DNA of 64,000 bases, from positions 1 through 64,000 of the forward strand of contig NZ_JAIXIG010000018.1 of NCBI RefSeq assembly GCF_020297365.1. Direction: 5' to 3'. The notes under the pieces are model-generated. The model worked only from the letters and a program-made list of their open reading frames with translations. It did no database searches and was not told the origin of the DNA. Within the stretch, counting starts at the first letter, position 1. Each line of letters begins with the position of its first letter. The position numbers and the translations under genes are program-made. The DNA comes from Curtobacterium oceanosedimentum. Lineage in GTDB: Bacteria > Actinomycetota > Actinomycetes > Actinomycetales > Microbacteriaceae. Below are positions 9,422 to 18,287 of this stretch, one piece after another.

Positions 9422-10206
9422 GCGACATCGCGAACACCAACGAAGACGCCAACACCGAGGCCACCCCGGCCACGGACGACGCCGCTGCGACGAGCACGGC
9501 TCCCGCGACGACCGGCAAGGAGGCGGAGGCACCTGCCGTCGCCGAGCGCCCGGTCGAGACGGCTGCAGGCTCCGCGTCCAACAACCGCGACTCGGCCGAC
9601 AACCGTGGCCGTCGTGGCGGCGGGCGTGACCGTCAGCAGGGCCGCGACCGCAACAACCGCGGTGGCGACAGCCAGTTCCTCGAGCGCGTGGTGACCATCA
9701 ACCGCGTCTCGAAGGTCGTCAAGGGTGGTCGTCGCTTCAGCTTCACGGCGCTCGTCGTCGTGGGTGACGGCAACGGCCTCGTGGGCGTCGGCTACGGCAA
9801 GGCCAAGGAGGTCCCCACGGCGATCTCCAAGGGCGTCGAGGAGGCGAAGAAGAACTTCTTCCGCGTCCCGCGCGTCGGCAACACGATCCCGCACCCGGTG
9901 CAGGGCGAGGCCGCTGCCGGCGTCGTGCTGCTCCGTCCGGCCGCTGCCGGTACCGGTGTCATCGCCGGTGGTCCGGTCCGCGCCGTGCTCGAGTGCGCCG
10001 GCATCCACGACGTCCTGAGCAAGTCGCTCGGCTCGTCGAACACCATCAACATCGTGCACGCGACCGTCGAGGCCCTCAAGCAGCTCGAGGAGCCCCGCGC
10101 CGTCGCGAGCCGTCGTGGCCTCGACGTCGACCGGGTCGTCCCGGCTCGTCTGCTCCAGGCCGAGGCCGCAGCCCTGCGTGCCGCGACCGAGAAGGCAGGT
10201 GCGTGA
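9418..10206 (+). CDS. rpsE: 30S ribosomal protein S5 with long N-terminal extension
   Basis: 262 residues, about 95 more than E. coli S5. Residues 1-85 are a low-complexity stretch: first Ala/Thr/Glu-rich, then RG/RD-rich ([23 protein letters not shown]). The S5 core then starts at [24 protein letters not shown]5 is part of the mRNA entry tunnel and of decoding accuracy. The GTG start overlaps the rplR stop (GTGA). The RG tail mirrors that on S3. Confidence 0.97.
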   Translation: MSDIANTNEDANTEATPATDDAAATSTAPATTGKEAEAPAVAERPVETAAGSASNNRDSADNRGRRGGGRDRQQGRDRNNRGGDSQFLERVVTINRVSKVVKGGRRFSFTALVVVGDGNGLVGVGYGKAKEVPTAISKGVEEAKKNFFRVPRVGNTIPHPVQGEAAAGVVLLRPAAAGTGVIAGGPVRAVLECAGIHDVLSKSLGSSNTINIVHATVEALKQLEEPRAVASRRGLDVDRVVPARLLQAEAAALRAATEKAGA

Positions 10207-10391
10207 TGGCAACGCTGAAGATCACGCAGATCAAGTCCGTTATCAGCGAGAAGCAGTACCAGCGCGACACCCTGCGCAGCCTGGGCCTCAAGCGCATCGG
10301 CCGTACGGTCGAGCGTGAGGACAACGCCCAGAACCGCGGGTACATCGCGACGGTGGCGCACCTCGTGAAGGTCGAGGAGGTCGACGCATGA
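10206..10391 (+). CDS. rpmD: 50S ribosomal protein L30
   Basis: 61-residue L30 ([29 protein letters not shown]), full family length. ATG 10206 overlaps the rpsE TGA. Overlaps rplO by ATGA. Small peripheral 50S protein absent from some lineages but kept here. Confidence 0.97.
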   Translation: MATLKITQIKSVISEKQYQRDTLRSLGLKRIGRTVEREDNAQNRGYIATVAHLVKVEEVDA

Positions 10392-10852
10392 GCGACGAGA
10401 AGAACGAGCGCGTGCAGGTGCTGAAGCTGCACCACCTCCGCCCCGCCGAGGGCGCCAAGAAGGACCGCACCCGTGTGGGTCGCGGTGAGGGCTCGAAGGG
10501 CAAGACCGCGGGCCGCGGTACCAAGGGCACGAAGGCCCGTTACCAGGTCCGCGTCGGCTTCGAGGGTGGGCAGATGCCGCTGCACATGCGCACCCCGAAG
10601 CTCCGTGGCTTCAAGAACCCGTTCCGGGTCGAGTACCAGGTCGTGAACCTGGACAAGATCTCGGAGCTCTACCCCGACGGTGGCGACGTCACCGTTGCGG
10701 GCCTGGTCGCCAAGGGCGCCGTCCGCAAGAACGAGAAGGTCAAGGTTCTCGGTCAGGGTGACATCAACGTGAAGATCACGGTCACGGTCGACAAGGTCTC
10801 GGCGTCCGCCGCCGAGAAGATCGTGGCTGCTGGCGGCACCGTCTCCCAGTAA
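10388..10852 (+). CDS. rplO: 50S ribosomal protein L15
   Basis: 154-residue L15. Gly/Lys-rich N-terminal extension ([28 protein letters not shown]) that threads into 23S rRNA, then a globular domain ending [11 protein letters not shown]. Last gene of the spc block; a strong hairpin follows 9 nt after the stop. Confidence 0.98.
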   Translation: MSDEKNERVQVLKLHHLRPAEGAKKDRTRVGRGEGSKGKTAGRGTKGTKARYQVRVGFEGGQMPLHMRTPKLRGFKNPFRVEYQVVNLDKISELYPDGGDVTVAGLVAKGAVRKNEKVKVLGQGDINVKITVTVDKVSASAAEKIVAAGGTVSQ

Positions 10853-10860
10853 CCCCCGTC

Positions 10861-10890
10861 GGCGGCCCGTGCGTTTGCGCACGGGCCGCC
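10861..10890 (+). terminator. Terminator-like hairpin between rplO and secY
   Basis: Perfect 13-bp stem (10861-10873 with 10878-10890), TTTG loop, followed by GTTACGGTTTCC. It separates the spc operon from secY, which many bacteria co-transcribe. A TTGACA lies at 10903-10908 but has no clear -10. Confidence 0.7.
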
Positions 10891-10999
10891 GTTACGGTTT
10901 CCTTGACAGTGGCCGGCATCCGCCAGCCGGGTCGGCCCTGCCGACCGACACCGGAACGGCCGCGTCTGACGGCCCCGGTCCCAGAAGTTCGGAGTCCTC

Positions 11000-12322
11000 G
11001 TGTTCAGAGCGGTCGCGCGCATCATGCGCACCCCTGATCTTCGCAAGAAGATCGGCTTCACCCTCGCGATCATCGCGCTGTTCCGTCTCGGGTCGTACAT
11101 CCCGGCACCGTTCGTCGACTACACCGCCGTGCAGAGCTGTCTCGCCAGCGCGTCGTCGTCCGGCGGCCTCTACGACCTCATCAACCTCTTCTCCGGCGGC
11201 GCGCTGCTGAAGCTCTCGGTCTTCGCGCTCGGCATCATGCCGTACATCACGTCGTCGATCATCGTGCAGCTGCTGCGCGTGGTGATCCCGCACTTCGACT
11301 CCCTCTACAAGGAGGGGCAGTCCGGCCAGGCGAAGCTGACGCAGTACACGCGCTACCTCACCATCGCGCTCGGTGTGCTGCAGTCGACGACCCTCATCAC
11401 CGTCGCCCGCTCCGGAGCCCTCTTCGGCACCAACGCGTCGCCCTCCTGCACGTCGATCATCTCGAACGACAGCTGGTACGCGATCATGCTCATGGTCGTC
11501 ACGCTGACCGCCGGTACCGGCCTGATCATGTGGATGGGCGAGCTCGTCACCGAGCGCGGCATCGGCAACGGCATGTCGCTGCTCATCTTCACGTCGATCG
11601 CGGCGCAGTTCCCGTCGGCGCTGTGGGCCATCGAGCAGTCGCAGTCCTTCGAGCTCTTCCTCTTCGTCATCCTCGTCGGGCTGGTCATCATGATGGCCGT
11701 CGTGTTCGTCGAGCAGTCGCAGCGGCGGATCCCCGTGCAGTACGCCAAGCGCATGGTCGGACGACGGACGTACGGCGGCAACAACACGTACATCCCGATC
11801 AAGGTGAACATGGCCGGCGTCGTGCCCGTCATCTTCGCGTCGTCGCTGCTGTACCTGCCGGCCCTGGTCGCGCAGTTCAACCAGCCCTCCGACGGCTCCG
11901 AGCCGGCGGCGTGGGTCACCTGGATCCAGAACAACCTGACCTCGGGTGACAACTGGTTCTACATGGTCCTGTACTTCCTGCTCATCGTCGGGTTCACGTA
12001 CTTCTACGTGGCGATCACCTTCAACCCCGAAGAGGTCGCCGACAACATGAAGAAGTACGGCGGGTTCATCCCCGGCATCCGTGCCGGCCGCCCGACCGCC
12101 GAGTACCTCGACTACGTCCTCACCCGGGTGACGCTGCCCGGTTCGCTCTACCTCGGTCTCATCGCGCTCATCCCGCTGGCAGCACTGGCGCTGTTCGGCG
12201 CGAACCAGAACTTCCCGTTCGGTGGCGCGAGCATCCTGATCATCGTGGGTGTCGGTCTCGAGACCGTGAAGCAGATCGACTCGCAGCTGCAGCAGCGTCA
12301 CTACGAAGGGCTTCTCCGTTGA
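11000..12322 (+). CDS. secY: Preprotein translocase subunit SecY
   Basis: 440 residues with about ten membrane segments. It is the channel of the SecYEG translocon in the cytoplasmic membrane. Seen: an N-terminal cytoplasmic helix ([12 protein letters not shown]), the plug region after TM1, and the conserved cytoplasmic loop with [19 protein letters not shown] that binds SecA and ribosomes. GTG start at 11000. Its TGA overlaps the TTG start of adk. The gene begins a separate unit after the terminator at 10861. Confidence 0.98.
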   Translation: MFRAVARIMRTPDLRKKIGFTLAIIALFRLGSYIPAPFVDYTAVQSCLASASSSGGLYDLINLFSGGALLKLSVFALGIMPYITSSIIVQLLRVVIPHFDSLYKEGQSGQAKLTQYTRYLTIALGVLQSTTLITVARSGALFGTNASPSCTSIISNDSWYAIMLMVVTLTAGTGLIMWMGELVTERGIGNGMSLLIFTSIAAQFPSALWAIEQSQSFELFLFVILVGLVIMMAVVFVEQSQRRIPVQYAKRMVGRRTYGGNNTYIPIKVNMAGVVPVIFASSLLYLPALVAQFNQPSDGSEPAAWVTWIQNNLTSGDNWFYMVLYFLLIVGFTYFYVAITFNPEEVADNMKKYGGFIPGIRAGRPTAEYLDYVLTRVTLPGSLYLGLIALIPLAALALFGANQNFPFGGASILIIVGVGLETVKQIDSQLQQRHYEGLLR

Positions 12323-12909
12323 GCGCACGTCTCATCATCGTCGGACCTCCCGGAGCCGGGAAGGGCACCCAGGCAGGCCGTATCGCGGACTCGTTCGGGA
12401 TCCCCGCGATCTCGACCGGCGACATCTTCCGCAAGAACGTCGCCGAGGGGACGCCGCTCGGTGTGCAGGCCAAGGCGCTCATGGACGCCGGCGAGTACGT
12501 GCCGGACTCGCTGACGAACGAGCTCGTCAAGTCGCGTCTGGCCGAGGCCGACGCCGAGCACGGCTTCCTGCTCGACGGCTACCCCCGCACGGTCGGACAG
12601 GTCGAGTACCTCGACGCCCTGCTCGCCGAGCAGGGCACCGGCATCGACGCGGTCGTGCAGCTGGTCGCCGACCAGGACGAGCTCGTCGGCCGTCTGCTCA
12701 AGCGCGCCGAGGACCAGGGCCGCAGCGACGACAACGAGGAGACGATCCGTCGTCGTCAGCAGGTCTACGCCGAGCAGACGGCGCCCATCGTGGCCGCTTA
12801 CGGCGAGCGCGGCCTGGTGGTCGACGTCGACGGACTCGGCGGCATCGACGAGGTCGGCGACCGCATCCAGTCCGCCCTGTCGGGTCGCGGGCTCACCGCA
12901 GCCGTCTGA
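12319..12909 (+). CDS. adk: Adenylate kinase, short-LID type
   Basis: 196 residues, TTG start at 12319 overlapping the secY stop. Converts ATP + AMP to 2 ADP. P-loop GPPGAGKG at residues 9-16, AMP-site TGDIFR at about 33-38, DGYPRT at 86-91. The LID segment ([19 protein letters not shown]) lacks the 27-residue insertion, i.e. a short variant without the zinc/hydrogen-bonded LID. The secY-adk-map order is classic for Gram-positive and actinobacterial genomes. Confidence 0.97.
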   Translation: MSARLIIVGPPGAGKGTQAGRIADSFGIPAISTGDIFRKNVAEGTPLGVQAKALMDAGEYVPDSLTNELVKSRLAEADAEHGFLLDGYPRTVGQVEYLDALLAEQGTGIDAVVQLVADQDELVGRLLKRAEDQGRSDDNEETIRRRQQVYAEQTAPIVAAYGERGLVVDVDGLGGIDEVGDRIQSALSGRGLTAAV

Positions 12910-12913
12910 CGCC

Positions 12914-13747
12914 GTGGTGCGGTTCCGCAAGCCCTCGATCTACAAGACGCCCGACGAGCTCCGCGCCATGGTGCGTCCGGGGCTCCTGACGGCCGAGGCG
13001 CTCGACGCCGTCCGTGCCGAGGTGCGCCCCGGCATCACGACCGGTGAGCTCGACGCGATCGCCGAGCGGACCATCCGCGACGGCGGCGGGATCCCGAACT
13101 TCCAGCTCGTGCCCGGCTACCGCCACACGCTGTGCGTGTCCGTCAACGACGAGATCGTGCACGGCATCCCCGGGGACCGCGTCCTCGCTCCGGGTGACAT
13201 CGTCTCGGTGGACGCCGGCGCCGAGGTGGACGGGTGGAACGGCGACAGCGCCTTCACCGTGGTGGTCCCCGGTGGCGACGCGTCCGTCACTACCGCCCGA
13301 CAGACGCTCTGCGACACGACGGAGCGGTCGCTCTGGCACGGGATCGCGGCGCTCGCCACGGCGAAGAACCTGCACGAGGTCGGTGCTGCCGTCGAGGACG
13401 CCATCGAGGAGACGGGTGCCTGGGGCATCGTCGAGGACTTCACGGGGCACGGCATCGGTCGGTCCATGCACGAGGACCCGCCCGTGTTCAACTACCGCGT
13501 CCGCGGCGCCGGCCCGGCGGTCAAGCCCGGCTTGGTCGTGGCGATCGAGCCCATGGTCACGGCGGGCACGATCGACAGCTCGACGGACGACGACGACTGG
13601 ACGGTGCGGACGCTGGACGGTTCGGACGCGGCCCACTGGGAGCACAGCGTCGCGGTGCACGCGGACGGCATCTGGGTGCTCACGGCCGCCGACGGCGGCG
13701 CCGGGGCGCTCGCGCCGCTGGGTGTGACGCCGGTCCCGATCCCGTAG
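12914..13747 (+). CDS. map: Type I methionine aminopeptidase
   Basis: 277 residues from GTG 12914. Removes the initiator Met from nascent proteins. The metal-ligand motifs are all visible: IVSVDAGAEVDGWNGDSAF (two Asp), GHGIGRSMHEDPPV (His), IEPMVTAGT (Glu) and the final EHSVAVHADG (Glu). His of the NDEIVHGIPGDR loop is also present. Starts 4 nt after adk. A long inverted pair of dispersed elements follows the stop. Confidence 0.96.
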   Translation: MVRFRKPSIYKTPDELRAMVRPGLLTAEALDAVRAEVRPGITTGELDAIAERTIRDGGGIPNFQLVPGYRHTLCVSVNDEIVHGIPGDRVLAPGDIVSVDAGAEVDGWNGDSAFTVVVPGGDASVTTARQTLCDTTERSLWHGIAALATAKNLHEVGAAVEDAIEETGAWGIVEDFTGHGIGRSMHEDPPVFNYRVRGAGPAVKPGLVVAIEPMVTAGTIDSSTDDDDWTVRTLDGSDAAHWEHSVAVHADGIWVLTAADGGAGALAPLGVTPVPIP

Positions 13748-13750
13748 GAC

Positions 13751-13807
13751 GCGCCTCCGGTCCGGTTCCGCAGTGCTCGCGCCGGTCGCTGACGGCCTGG
13801 AGGCGCG
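13751..13807. repeat. Inverted pair of GCGCCTCC(A/G)G(G/T)CC elements after map
   Basis: GCGCCTCCGGTCC at 13751-13763 faces GGCCTGGAGGCGC at 13794-13806, so the two can fold into one hairpin directly behind the map stop codon. It may act as the terminator. Copies 2 and 3 of the dispersed element. Confidence 0.55.
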
Positions 13808-13847
13808 GCTCGCGCCCGCCTCGCCCCGCACGCCGGTCGACGGTCCG

Positions 13848-14068
13848 GGAGACGCCGTGGTGACGCCCTGATGACGGCGAGACGCCGTCGTGTTCCCCTG
13901 ACGCCGTGACGACGGCGAGACGCCTTCGGAATCGGCGGCGTCTCACGCGGATCACGGCGTCGAGGGGTGACGCCGGCGTGTTGCTGGACGAGCCACGCCA
14001 AGACGCCGGCGTGTTGCCCGGACAAGCCCCGCAAGACGCCGGCGTGTCGCCGGCACGCCGGTGGCCGC
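13848..14068. repeat. GACGCCG(G/T)CGTGTTGC repeat array, site A
   Basis: The convergent gap between map (+) and the LCP gene (-), 13748-14070, has no supported gene. It holds degenerate copies at about 13851 and 13881, an inverted pair GAGACGCC (13917-13924) / GGCGTCTC (13937-13944), then three units starting at 13969, 14002 and 14035. Those last units have an exact 33-bp period: a constant 16-mer plus a similar 17-nt remainder. The same core recurs at 55231-55430. Confidence 0.75.
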
Positions 14069-14070
14069 CG

Positions 14071-15369
14071 TCAGTTGCCGACGGAGCAGGTTCGCTCGGA
14101 CGCGCTCTGCCCGGTGATCGACGACGGCAGCGGTGTCGCCGTGGCGGTCGGGGTCCTGGTGGCGCTCGGCGTCGGGGCCGTGCTGCCCGTCGCCGCACCG
14201 GGGGTGCTCGGATCCGCGGACGGCGCTCCGGTGCCCCCGGACGAACCGGCTGCCCCGGAGCTCCCCGAGGACGTCCCGCCGCGCGACGGCGACTCCTCGG
14301 ACGCGCGACCGGTGCTCGAGTCGCTCAAGGACGACCGCACGTCGTTCTGCAGGGCGACGTTGAGCGTGTGCGCGGTCTCCTGGTCGACGATGACCCGCGC
14401 CTTGTCGGCGGGGTCGTCGGCGACCGGGTACTGCACGAAGAGCATGTTCGCCGTGCTCATGCCGCGCAGCGCCGAGGCGAGCGCGACGAGCGTGCGGGGC
14501 CGCGCGAGTCCGTCGGACAGCGTCATGTTCGACAGGGCGGCCCCGGCCAGCTTGTAGAGCGTGACCGGCTTCGAGAGCGTGCCCTCCGCGGTGACCTTGC
14601 GGAGCAGCGCGGACAGGAACACCTGCTGGGAGCTGATGCGCGCGAGGTCGCTGCCGTCGCCGACGCCGTGCCGGGTGCGCAGGAAGGCGAGGGCGTCGGC
14701 TCCCTCGAGCGAGTGCGAGCCGGCGGTCAGGTGCAGCCCGGTGAACGTGTCGTCGATCGGCTCGGCCACGCAGACGTCGACGCCACCGAGCGCGTTCGAC
14801 ATCTCGATGACGCCGTCGAAGGTGATCAAGCCGGCGTAGGGAATGCTCAGACCGGTCAGGTTCTCGACGGTGTCCACCACGCAGGAGACCCCGCCGTTGC
14901 CGAGTGCGGTGTTGAACATCGCGGCGGTCGCAGCGGGGTAGGTGGTGCCGGTGGCGGGGTTCGTGCACGCCGGGATCGGCACCATGAGGTCGCGGGGGAA
15001 GCTGACGGCCGTGAGCTGCTGGTGGTCCTGCGAGATGTGGACGAGCATCGTGACGTCGTTGCGGGCGCCCTCGACGTCCTCGTCGGAGTCGAACTGCCCG
15101 ACGCGGGTGTCGCTCCCGATCAGCAGGATGTTCGCCCCGCCGTCGATGGCGGTGATGTCGGCGGTCCGCGCGGTGCTCTGGTCGTCGGTGCTCAGCTCCA
15201 CGGTCTCCGGAGCCGCTGCGAGCTGCGCACCCGCGATCGCGGCGACGCTCGTGCCGCTGACGAGCAGGACGGCCAGTGCCGAGGCCACGACGGTCACGAG
15301 CGTGGTCCAGCTCCGCCGCCGGGCCTGCTTGCCATGTCGCGCGAAGGGGCGTCGGGTGGCGTCGGGCAC
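14071..15369 (-). CDS. LytR-CpsA-Psr (LCP) family cell-wall ligase
   Basis: 432 residues from GTG at 15369 (GGAG six nt upstream). LCP enzymes transfer glycopolymers from lipid carriers to peptidoglycan outside the membrane. Seen: basic cytoplasmic N-terminus (RRPFARHGKQARRRSW), one membrane helix, then the LCP domain with NILLIGSDTR, AVSFPRDLMVPIP and FLRTRHGVGDGSDLARISSQQ holding the phosphate-binding Arg/Asp residues. A Ser/Thr/Pro-rich tail of about 75 residues ends ERTCSVGN. A much longer reading to 16041 would overlap infA and rpmJ and is rejected. Convergent with map. Confidence 0.93.
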   Translation of the reverse strand: MPDATRRPFARHGKQARRRSWTTLVTVVASALAVLLVSGTSVAAIAGAQLAAAPETVELSTDDQSTARTADITAIDGGANILLIGSDTRVGQFDSDEDVEGARNDVTMLVHISQDHQQLTAVSFPRDLMVPIPACTNPATGTTYPAATAAMFNTALGNGGVSCVVDTVENLTGLSIPYAGLITFDGVIEMSNALGGVDVCVAEPIDDTFTGLHLTAGSHSLEGADALAFLRTRHGVGDGSDLARISSQQVFLSALLRKVTAEGTLSKPVTLYKLAGAALSNMTLSDGLARPRTLVALASALRGMSTANMLFVQYPVADDPADKARVIVDQETAHTLNVALQNDVRSSLSDSSTGRASEESPSRGGTSSGSSGAAGSSGGTGAPSADPSTPGAATGSTAPTPSATRTPTATATPLPSSITGQSASERTCSVGN

Positions 15370-15500
15370 GTGGTCTCCGTTCGGTGGTCCGGCGCGCGTC
15401 GCGTCGCGGCGGACGTGGGTGCGTGGCTGACTCCAGCCTCCGCGCGCGTGCACGCCCCGAGCGCACCGTGACACCACTCTGGACCGCTCGGGCCCGGTCG

Positions 15501-15525
15501 GGAAGCCCCAGACGTGGGGCCTTCC
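15501..15525. terminator. Hairpin upstream of the infA promoter
   Basis: GGAAGCCCCA (15501-15510) pairs with TGGGGC-CTTCC (15515-15525) with one bulged C. It lies in the 291-nt divergent gap between the LCP gene and infA. The rest of the gap holds only the two genes' start regions. Confidence 0.4.
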
Positions 15526-15535
15526 GCGCCCGCAC

Positions 15536-15564
15536 TTGGCAATTGCGGGTTTACCACATAAGAT
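15536..15564 (+). promoter_or_regulatory. infA promoter
   Basis: TTGGCA (15536-15541), exactly 17 nt, TAAGAT (15559-15564), inside a rare AT-rich island. The best sigma70-type promoter in the window. It implies a leader of about 90 nt before infA in which GGTGTG (15573-15578) can pair with CACACC (15627-15632). Confidence 0.78.
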
Positions 15565-15660
15565 CGATCTTTGGTGTGTCATGCCCTCTCGGGTGTGGCG
15601 ACCGACCCGCAGACCGGTTCGGGGATCACACCAGTTCCACAACCAAGCGACAGTGAGGCT

Positions 15661-15882
15661 ATGGCCAAGAAAGACGGCGTCATCGAGATCGAAGGCTCGG
15701 TGCTCGAAGCTCTGCCCAACGCGATGTTCCGCGTTGAGCTGACGAACGGACACAAGGTCCTCGCGCACATCTCCGGGAAGATGCGCCAGCACTACATCCG
15801 CATCCTCCCCGAGGACCGCGTGATCGTGGAGCTGAGCCCGTACGACCTGACCCGCGGCCGGATCGTCTACCGCTACAAGTGA
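15661..15882 (+). CDS. infA: Translation initiation factor IF-1
   Basis: 73 residues, exact IF-1 length ([27 protein letters not shown]). A single OB-fold that blocks the ribosomal A-site during initiation. ATG 15661 is used with GTGAGG upstream; an in-frame GTG at 15571 lies at the predicted transcript start and is rejected. Heads the unit infA-rpmJ-rpsM-rpsK-rpoA-rplQ. Confidence 0.98.
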   Translation: MAKKDGVIEIEGSVLEALPNAMFRVELTNGHKVLAHISGKMRQHYIRILPEDRVIVELSPYDLTRGRIVYRYK

Positions 15883-15952
15883 TCCGCGAGCTGGAAAGGA
15901 ACGGCACGGCAATCCTGCCGAGCACGAAGCCAGCGAGCACGAGGAAAGAACC

Positions 15953-16069
15953 ATGAAGGTCAACCCCAGCGTCAAGCCCATCTGCGAGCACTGCCGAGTG
16001 ATCCGTCGCAAGGGCCGCGTCATGGTGATCTGCAAGAGCAACCCGCGTCACAAGCAGCGCCAGGGCTAG
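15953..16069 (+). CDS. rpmJ: 50S ribosomal protein L36
   Basis: 38 residues: [19 protein letters not shown] at the start, ending HKQRQG. The zinc ligands C11, C14, C27 and H33 are all present, so this is the zinc-binding (C+) form. ATG at 15953 with GAGGAAAG upstream. Lies between infA and rpsM, the standard position. Confidence 0.97.
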   Translation: MKVNPSVKPICEHCRVIRRKGRVMVICKSNPRHKQRQG

Positions 16070-16255
16070 TCCCCGGCGCGTGACCGGCTCCGGCCCTGTC
16101 CATCGGACACCCGGCTGCTCGAGCACGACCCACAACTGAAGATCGACAACGCAGTACCAGAACCCGGTCGCACGACGGCCGGGGGACACCTCGGGGCGGA
16201 GGCCCGGGCACCGGTACTGCGCCACACCTCCATCGACAACAGGAGCAGCCAGCAC
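16070..16255 (+). promoter_or_regulatory. Structured leader between rpmJ and rpsM
   Basis: 186-nt gap in which GCAGTACC (16151-16158) can pair with GGTACTGC (16213-16220), enclosing smaller GC-rich helices (CCCGG with CCGGG). This closed multi-branch shape resembles r-protein leader RNAs in style. No known family was matched. CAGGAG before ATG 16256 is the RBS. Confidence 0.35.
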
Positions 16256-16630
16256 ATGGCACGTCTAGCAGGCGTCGACATCCCGCGCGAGAAGCGCGTG
16301 GAGATCGCACTCACGTACATCTACGGCGTCGGCCGTACCCGCGCCGTCCAGGCACTCGCGGAGACCGGTATCTCCGGCGACATCCGCGTCAAGGACCTGA
16401 CCGACGACCAGCTCGTCGCCCTCCGCGACTTCATCGAGGGCAACTTCAAGGTCGAGGGTGACCTCCGCCGTGAGGTGGCCGCCGACATCCGACGCAAGGT
16501 CGAGATCGGTAGCTACGAGGGTCTCCGCCACCGTCGTGGTCTCCCGGTGCGCGGTCAGCGCACCAAGACCAACGCGCGTACCCGCAAGGGACCGAAGCGC
16601 ACCGTGGCAGGCAAGAAGAAGGCCCGATAG
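16256..16630 (+). CDS. rpsM: 30S ribosomal protein S13
   Basis: 124-residue S13 ([26 protein letters not shown]). It bridges the 30S head to 50S L5 and contacts P-site tRNA with its basic tail ([15 protein letters not shown]). The [22 protein letters not shown] signature is intact. Nine nt before rpsK. Confidence 0.98.
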   Translation: MARLAGVDIPREKRVEIALTYIYGVGRTRAVQALAETGISGDIRVKDLTDDQLVALRDFIEGNFKVEGDLRREVAADIRRKVEIGSYEGLRHRRGLPVRGQRTKTNARTRKGPKRTVAGKKKAR

Positions 16631-16639
16631 GAGATCATC

Positions 16640-17038
16640 ATGGCTACCCCCAAGACTGCCGCGCGCAAGCCGCGCCGCAAGGAGAAGAAGAACGTCGCCG
16701 TGGGCCAGGCCCACATCAAGAGCACGTTCAACAACACCATCGTCAGCATCACCGACCCGTCCGGTGCCGTCCTCAGCTGGGCGTCCTCGGGTGCCGTCGG
16801 CTTCAAGGGTTCGCGCAAGTCGACGCCGTTCGCGGCGCAGCTCGCCGCCGAGTCCGCTGCGCGTCAGGCGCAGGAGCACGGCGTCAAGAAGGTCGACGTC
16901 TTCGTGAAGGGCCCGGGCTCGGGTCGCGAGACCGCGATCCGCTCCCTCCAGGCCGCTGGCCTCGAGGTCGGCTCGATCAACGACGTCACGCCGCAGGCGC
17001 ACAACGGGTGCCGCCCGCCCAAGCGCCGCCGCGTCTGA
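16640..17038 (+). CDS. rpsK: 30S ribosomal protein S11
   Basis: 132-residue S11, platform protein next to the mRNA exit. It shows [20 protein letters not shown] and the C-terminal [19 protein letters not shown], whose NG pair is the known isoaspartate-prone site. In many bacteria rpsD follows; here the next gene is rpoA, so S4 must be encoded elsewhere. Confidence 0.98.
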   Translation: MATPKTAARKPRRKEKKNVAVGQAHIKSTFNNTIVSITDPSGAVLSWASSGAVGFKGSRKSTPFAAQLAAESAARQAQEHGVKKVDVFVKGPGSGRETAIRSLQAAGLEVGSINDVTPQAHNGCRPPKRRRV

Positions 17039-17187
17039 CGCGAGGAGCAACCGGCCGCGCCCTGCTCGTCCCCTGACGGGGCCGGGCAGGGCCCGCGGCC
17101 ATTCCTGGTCGTTCGATCGCGCACGTGTGTGCGCGTGATCACAACTCAACAGACCCGTCGGGGCCCACGCGGCCCCGTCGTACCGCC

Positions 17188-17209
17188 AAGTGTCATATAG
17201 CGGACACTT
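17188..17209 (+). promoter_or_regulatory. Inverted repeat just upstream of rpoA
   Basis: AAGTGTC (17188-17194) and GACACTT (17203-17209) flank the AT-rich ATATAGCG, ending 19 nt before the rpoA GTG. The 190-nt rpsK-rpoA gap also holds a GC-rich fold near 17052-17100. Could be an operator or an RNA hairpin controlling rpoA. Confidence 0.45.
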
Positions 17210-17228
17210 CGCCGAAAGGAATCCCACA

Positions 17229-18224
17229 GTGCTCATTGCACAGCGCCCCACCCTGACCGAGGAGCCGATCTCCGAGCACCGCTCGCGCTTCGTCATCGAG
17301 CCGCTCGAGCCGGGCTTCGGGTACACCCTCGGCAACTCGCTGCGCCGCACGCTCCTCTCCTCGATCCCCGGCGCGGCTGTCACCAGCATCCGCATCGACG
17401 GCGTCCTCCACGAGTTCAGCACCGTTCCCGGTGTCAAGGAAGACGTCACCGAGATCATCCTCAACATCAAGAGCCTGGTCGTCTCCAGCGAGCACGACGA
17501 GCCCATCACGGCGTACCTGCGCAAGCAGGGTGCCGGTCAGGTCACCGCCGCGGACATCTCCGCGCCGGCCGGCGTCGAGATCCACAACCCGGACCTCGTC
17601 ATCGCGACCCTGAACGACACCGCGCGCTTCGAGCTCGAGCTCACGATCGAGCGTGGCCGTGGCTACGTCTCGGCAACGCAGAACCGTTCCGAGTTCAGCG
17701 AGGCCGGGCAGATCCCGATCGACTCGATCTACTCGCCGGTCCTCAAGGTCACCTACCGCGTCGAGGCGACGCGTGCCGGTGAGCGCACGGACTTCGACCG
17801 CCTGGTCGTCGACGTCGAGTCGAAGCCGGCCATCACGCCGCGCGACGCCATCGCGTCGGCCGGCCGCACGCTGGTCGAGCTGTTCGGGCTCGCCCGCGAG
17901 CTCAACACGGCTGCCGAGGGCATCGAGATCGGCCCCGCGCCGGTCGACGCGGTGCTCTCGAACGAGCTGCAGACCCCGATCGAGGACCTCGACCTGTCGG
18001 TCCGCAGCTACAACTGCCTGAAGCGGGAGGGCATCAACACGGTGTCCGAGCTCGTCGCCCTGTCGGAGACGCAGCTCATGAACATCCGCAACTTCGGTCA
18101 GAAGTCGGTGGACGAGGTCAAGGACAAGCTCACCGAGCTCGGCCTGTCCCTCAAGGACACCGTCCCCGGATTCGACGGCGCCCACTTCTACAGCGGGTAC
18201 GACGAGGACGAGTCCAACAACTGA
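17229..18224 (+). CDS. rpoA: RNA polymerase subunit alpha
   Basis: 331 residues from GTG 17229 (AAAGGA upstream). An extended start at 17190 would run through the inverted repeat and is rejected. The N-terminal dimerisation domain (about 1-225) with [27 protein letters not shown] scaffolds polymerase assembly. The C-terminal domain (about 240-320) with [21 protein letters not shown] binds UP elements and activators. The acidic tail DEDESNN is typical of actinobacteria. Confidence 0.98.
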   Translation: MLIAQRPTLTEEPISEHRSRFVIEPLEPGFGYTLGNSLRRTLLSSIPGAAVTSIRIDGVLHEFSTVPGVKEDVTEIILNIKSLVVSSEHDEPITAYLRKQGAGQVTAADISAPAGVEIHNPDLVIATLNDTARFELELTIERGRGYVSATQNRSEFSEAGQIPIDSIYSPVLKVTYRVEATRAGERTDFDRLVVDVESKPAITPRDAIASAGRTLVELFGLARELNTAAEGIEIGPAPVDAVLSNELQTPIEDLDLSVRSYNCLKREGINTVSELVALSETQLMNIRNFGQKSVDEVKDKLTELGLSLKDTVPGFDGAHFYSGYDEDESNN

Positions 18225-18287
18225 CCTCGCGCTCACGCGCACGCGCACTGACAGAGTGCGCACCACCATCACCACTGGAGAACTGAC

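Noticed and set aside
10903..10931. TTGACA at 10903-10908 as the secY promoter
   Set aside because: The region 16-19 nt downstream is pure GC without a -10-like hexamer.
13969..14067. Possible CRISPR array (33-bp period)
   Set aside because: The constant part is only 16 nt, the remainder is similar between units rather than unique, and there are no cas genes.
13906..15471. 521-codon plus-strand reading frame opposite the LCP gene, with 11-residue QDAGVLPGQAP-like repeats
   Set aside because: It is the antisense shadow of a clear LCP gene; the repeats are the translation of the 33-bp DNA array.
14071..16041. 656-codon version of the LCP protein starting at 16041
   Set aside because: It would cover infA, its promoter and rpmJ on the other strand; the GTG at 15369 has an RBS and starts the normal LCP N-terminus.
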